From positions 369,315 through 433,314 of the forward strand of contig NZ_JAOTJC010000008.1 in the NCBI RefSeq assembly GCF_025628895.1: a DNA stretch of 64,000 bases. Direction: 5' to 3'. Below are positions 62,496-64,000 of this stretch, in pieces. The DNA comes from Alteromonas salexigens (GTDB lineage: Bacteria > Pseudomonadota > Gammaproteobacteria > Enterobacterales > Alteromonadaceae). The translations under genes and the position numbers were made by a program. How positions within the stretch are numbered: the first letter of the stretch is position 1; every line of letters starts with the position of its first letter. A model generated the notes under the pieces. It worked only from the letters and a program-made list of their open reading frames with translations, was not told the origin of the DNA and ran no database searches.

Positions 62496-64000
62496 ATGCG
62501 TATTCTTGTAGTAGACGATGAGTCAATAAACCGGACGTTACTGGTAAACATGCTGGAGCAGGAAGGCTACCGGGATTGCATGTCAGCGGAGAGCGGGGAG
62601 CAGGCGCTGCGTTTAGCGAAAGAAAACCCGCCGGATCTGGTGTTGCTGGATGTGATGATGCCGGGCCTGAATGGCTACGAGGTAGCTCCGAAACTAAAAA
62701 TGATGGCTGAGGGCGGCTATTTACCGGTAATTTTCATTACCTCTCTGGATGATAAACGCAGCATTATCCGCTGTCTGGAAGTCGGCGGGGATGATTTCAT
62801 GCTCAAGCCCTTCGACCGGCATATTCTTGCTGCAAAAATTCGCGCCCACGACCGCATCCGCACCTTAAGTAAACGCATTGATGAACAAAATCAGCAACTG
62901 CGGGTTCACCAGCAAAAAGTAGAGCGTGAGCACGCCATTGTGGAACATATCTTTGGCAATGCGATAGTCAATAAACCGGAAATACAGGCCTATTTCGATG
63001 TGGTGGTCGCGCCTGCCACCGACTTCAACGGTGATGTGTTTTTGTGTGAAAGAAGCCCGAAAGGGGGGCTATATTTTTTATTGGGCGACTTTACCGGTCA
63101 CGGGCTGGCCTCTGCGATAGGTGCGTTGCCCGTAACCCGGGCCTTCCAAACAATGTCGTCAAAAGGTCTGGCCGTATCAGAGATGGCTTTTACGCTAAAT
63201 CAAACTCTGTATAGCTTGCTCCCCGCCGACATGTTTTTCGCGGCCAGCATTGTGGAAATCAGCGAAAGCGGCAAGCGCTTTACTATCTGGAACGGTGGCT
63301 TGCCGGCGCTGGTACTGAAAAATCGCAGCGGGCGTCAGATCCGCCGCTTTGTCTCCCGGCATATGGCGCTTGGGGTGCTTCAGGAACATGAATTCGATAG
63401 TCATTGCGATGTTTTTGAAGCTGAAGAAGGTGATCAGCTTATGGCCTATTCAGACGGGATCATCGAGATCACTGATAACCAGGGCAACCAGCTGAACGAG
63501 GAAGGCGTTGCCGCGTGGTTTACGCAAGCGCCGGACGTGAGTGCCCACACCCTGTACTCCCAGGCCAGAGATTATTTACAGGGGCGCGCACCTGACGATG
63601 ACATGACGTTGGCCATCTATCGGTGCCAATCGCTGGACGGGTTACGTCACTCGGCCAATGTCAGTGCACTGCCGTTTGCTATTAGCTGCACGTTATCCGC
63701 TGAGGATCTTAAAGCCGATAATGTCGTTGCGCCCATGCTGGAAATGGTAAACAGCCAGCAAGGGTTGGGCAGACTACGGTCTGACCTGTTTACGGTTCTG
63801 ACTGAAATGTTAAGTAATGCGGTCGAACACGGGTTACTTGAGCTTGACTCCACACTGAAAAACTCGCCGGACGGTTTTGTTAAATATTACGCCCTGCGGG
63901 AAAGCCGACTGGCGGAGTTGCAGGACGGTGAGGTGCAAATCTCGATAGCCTTCTGTCCGCAACAACAAACGCTTTCGTTGTGTGTTGATGACACCGGAAA
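62496..64000 (+). CDS. Response regulator with PP2C phosphatase and kinase-like ATPase domain, 3' end outside window
   Basis: Starts at ATG 62496 (MRILVVDDESIN) and is open to the window edge, 501 codons seen. The receiver (1-120) has DD7-8, acceptor D52 in 'LLDVMMPG' and K104. A coiled linker (about 125-150) leads to a SpoIIE/PP2C phosphatase (about 170-370, 'LLGDFTGHGLASAIG', 'GRAPDDDMTLAIY'), then an anti-sigma-kinase-like HATPase domain with N box 'TEMLSNAVEHGL' (about 430-442), cut before the later G boxes. Receiver-phosphatase-kinase in one chain next to a STAS gene is the HsbR/CrsR layout. Confidence 0.93.
   Translation, partial: MRILVVDDESINRTLLVNMLEQEGYRDCMSAESGEQALRLAKENPPDLVLLDVMMPGLNGYEVAPKLKMMAEGGYLPVIFITSLDDKRSIIRCLEVGGDDFMLKPFDRHILAAKIRAHDRIRTLSKRIDEQNQQLRVHQQKVEREHAIVEHIFGNAIVNKPEIQAYFDVVVAPATDFNGDVFLCERSPKGGLYFLLGDFTGHGLASAIGALPVTRAFQTMSSKGLAVSEMAFTLNQTLYSLLPADMFFAASIVEISESGKRFTIWNGGLPALVLKNRSGRQIRRFVSRHMALGVLQEHEFDSHCDVFEAEEGDQLMAYSDGIIEITDNQGNQLNEEGVAAWFTQAPDVSAHTLYSQARDYLQGRAPDDDMTLAIYRCQSLDGLRHSANVSALPFAISCTLSAEDLKADNVVAPMLEMVNSQQGLGRLRSDLFTVLTEMLSNAVEHGLLELDSTLKNSPDGFVKYYALRESRLAELQDGEVQISIAFCPQQQTLSLCVDDTG

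Noticed and set aside
1-64000. CRISPR arrays, tRNA/rRNA genes, insertion sequences, prophage
   Set aside because: No regularly spaced repeats, tRNA T-loop signatures, rRNA-like stretches, transposase or phage structural genes were seen while reading both strands.

Overview
The window looks like chromosome from a marine gammaproteobacterium of the Alteromonadales (Alteromonas/Aestuariibacter type). I infer this from protein resemblance and gene order only. The block ypjD-corB / ffh ... rpsP-rimM-trmD-rplS ... aroF-tyrA ... pheA follows the classic gammaproteobacterial order, with extra genes inserted in it. No tRNA, rRNA, CRISPR array or transposase was seen.

Layout. 1-4.6 kb (minus): sulfate assimilation operon cysD-cysC-cysQ-cysN followed by an SLC13-type permease. 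4.7-6.3 kb: putP. 6.6-7.8 kb: ECF sigma factor and DUF3379 membrane partner. 8.0-9.9 kb: DUF885 lipoprotein. 10-17 kb: six tightly overlapping genes moxR, DUF58, DUF4381, batA, batB-TPR, batD. 17.4-20.9 kb: fadI-fadJ beta-oxidation. 21.0-21.5 kb: two small genes. 21.6-26.2 kb: a 1530-residue beta-propeller/Y_Y_Y/PAS/GGDEF/EAL protein. 26.5-29.9 kb: M16 protease and SixA. 29.9-30.4 kb: a possible structured RNA and a 59-residue protein. 30.4-34.2 kb: corB, ypjD and divergent ffh.

34.3-49.8 kb is an accessory block between ffh and rpsP, which are neighbours in E. coli. It opens with the most interesting locus: a BrxR/CapW-like WYL regulator followed by three overlapping genes for an SMC-like ATPase, an MksE/JetB-like protein and a kleisin-like MksF/JetA protein. 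The Wadjet nuclease subunit (JetD/MksG) is absent. This is a candidate WYL-controlled, nuclease-less condensin-type defence or chromosome-maintenance system. Behind it lie a TerB-like protein, a lipoprotein hydrolase, a host-attachment (eRF1-like) protein, an RND pump with adaptor, and an ABC exporter.

50-52 kb: rpsP-rimM-trmD-rplS. 52-54.6 kb: TPR hybrid histidine kinase. 55-60.8 kb: aromatic amino acid genes aroF-tyrA and pheA, with an LysR/oxidoreductase pair between them. pheA has a complete phenylalanine attenuator: leader peptide, terminator and promoter. TyrR-box-like sequences lie upstream of both aroF-tyrA and pheA. 60.8-64 kb: a double-receiver response regulator, a SUI1/YciH protein, and a STAS protein next to a receiver-PP2C-kinase protein (HsbA/HsbR or CrsA/CrsR type partner switch), cut by the window end.

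All functions are read from translated sequence and remembered family features. No database search or folding program was run.
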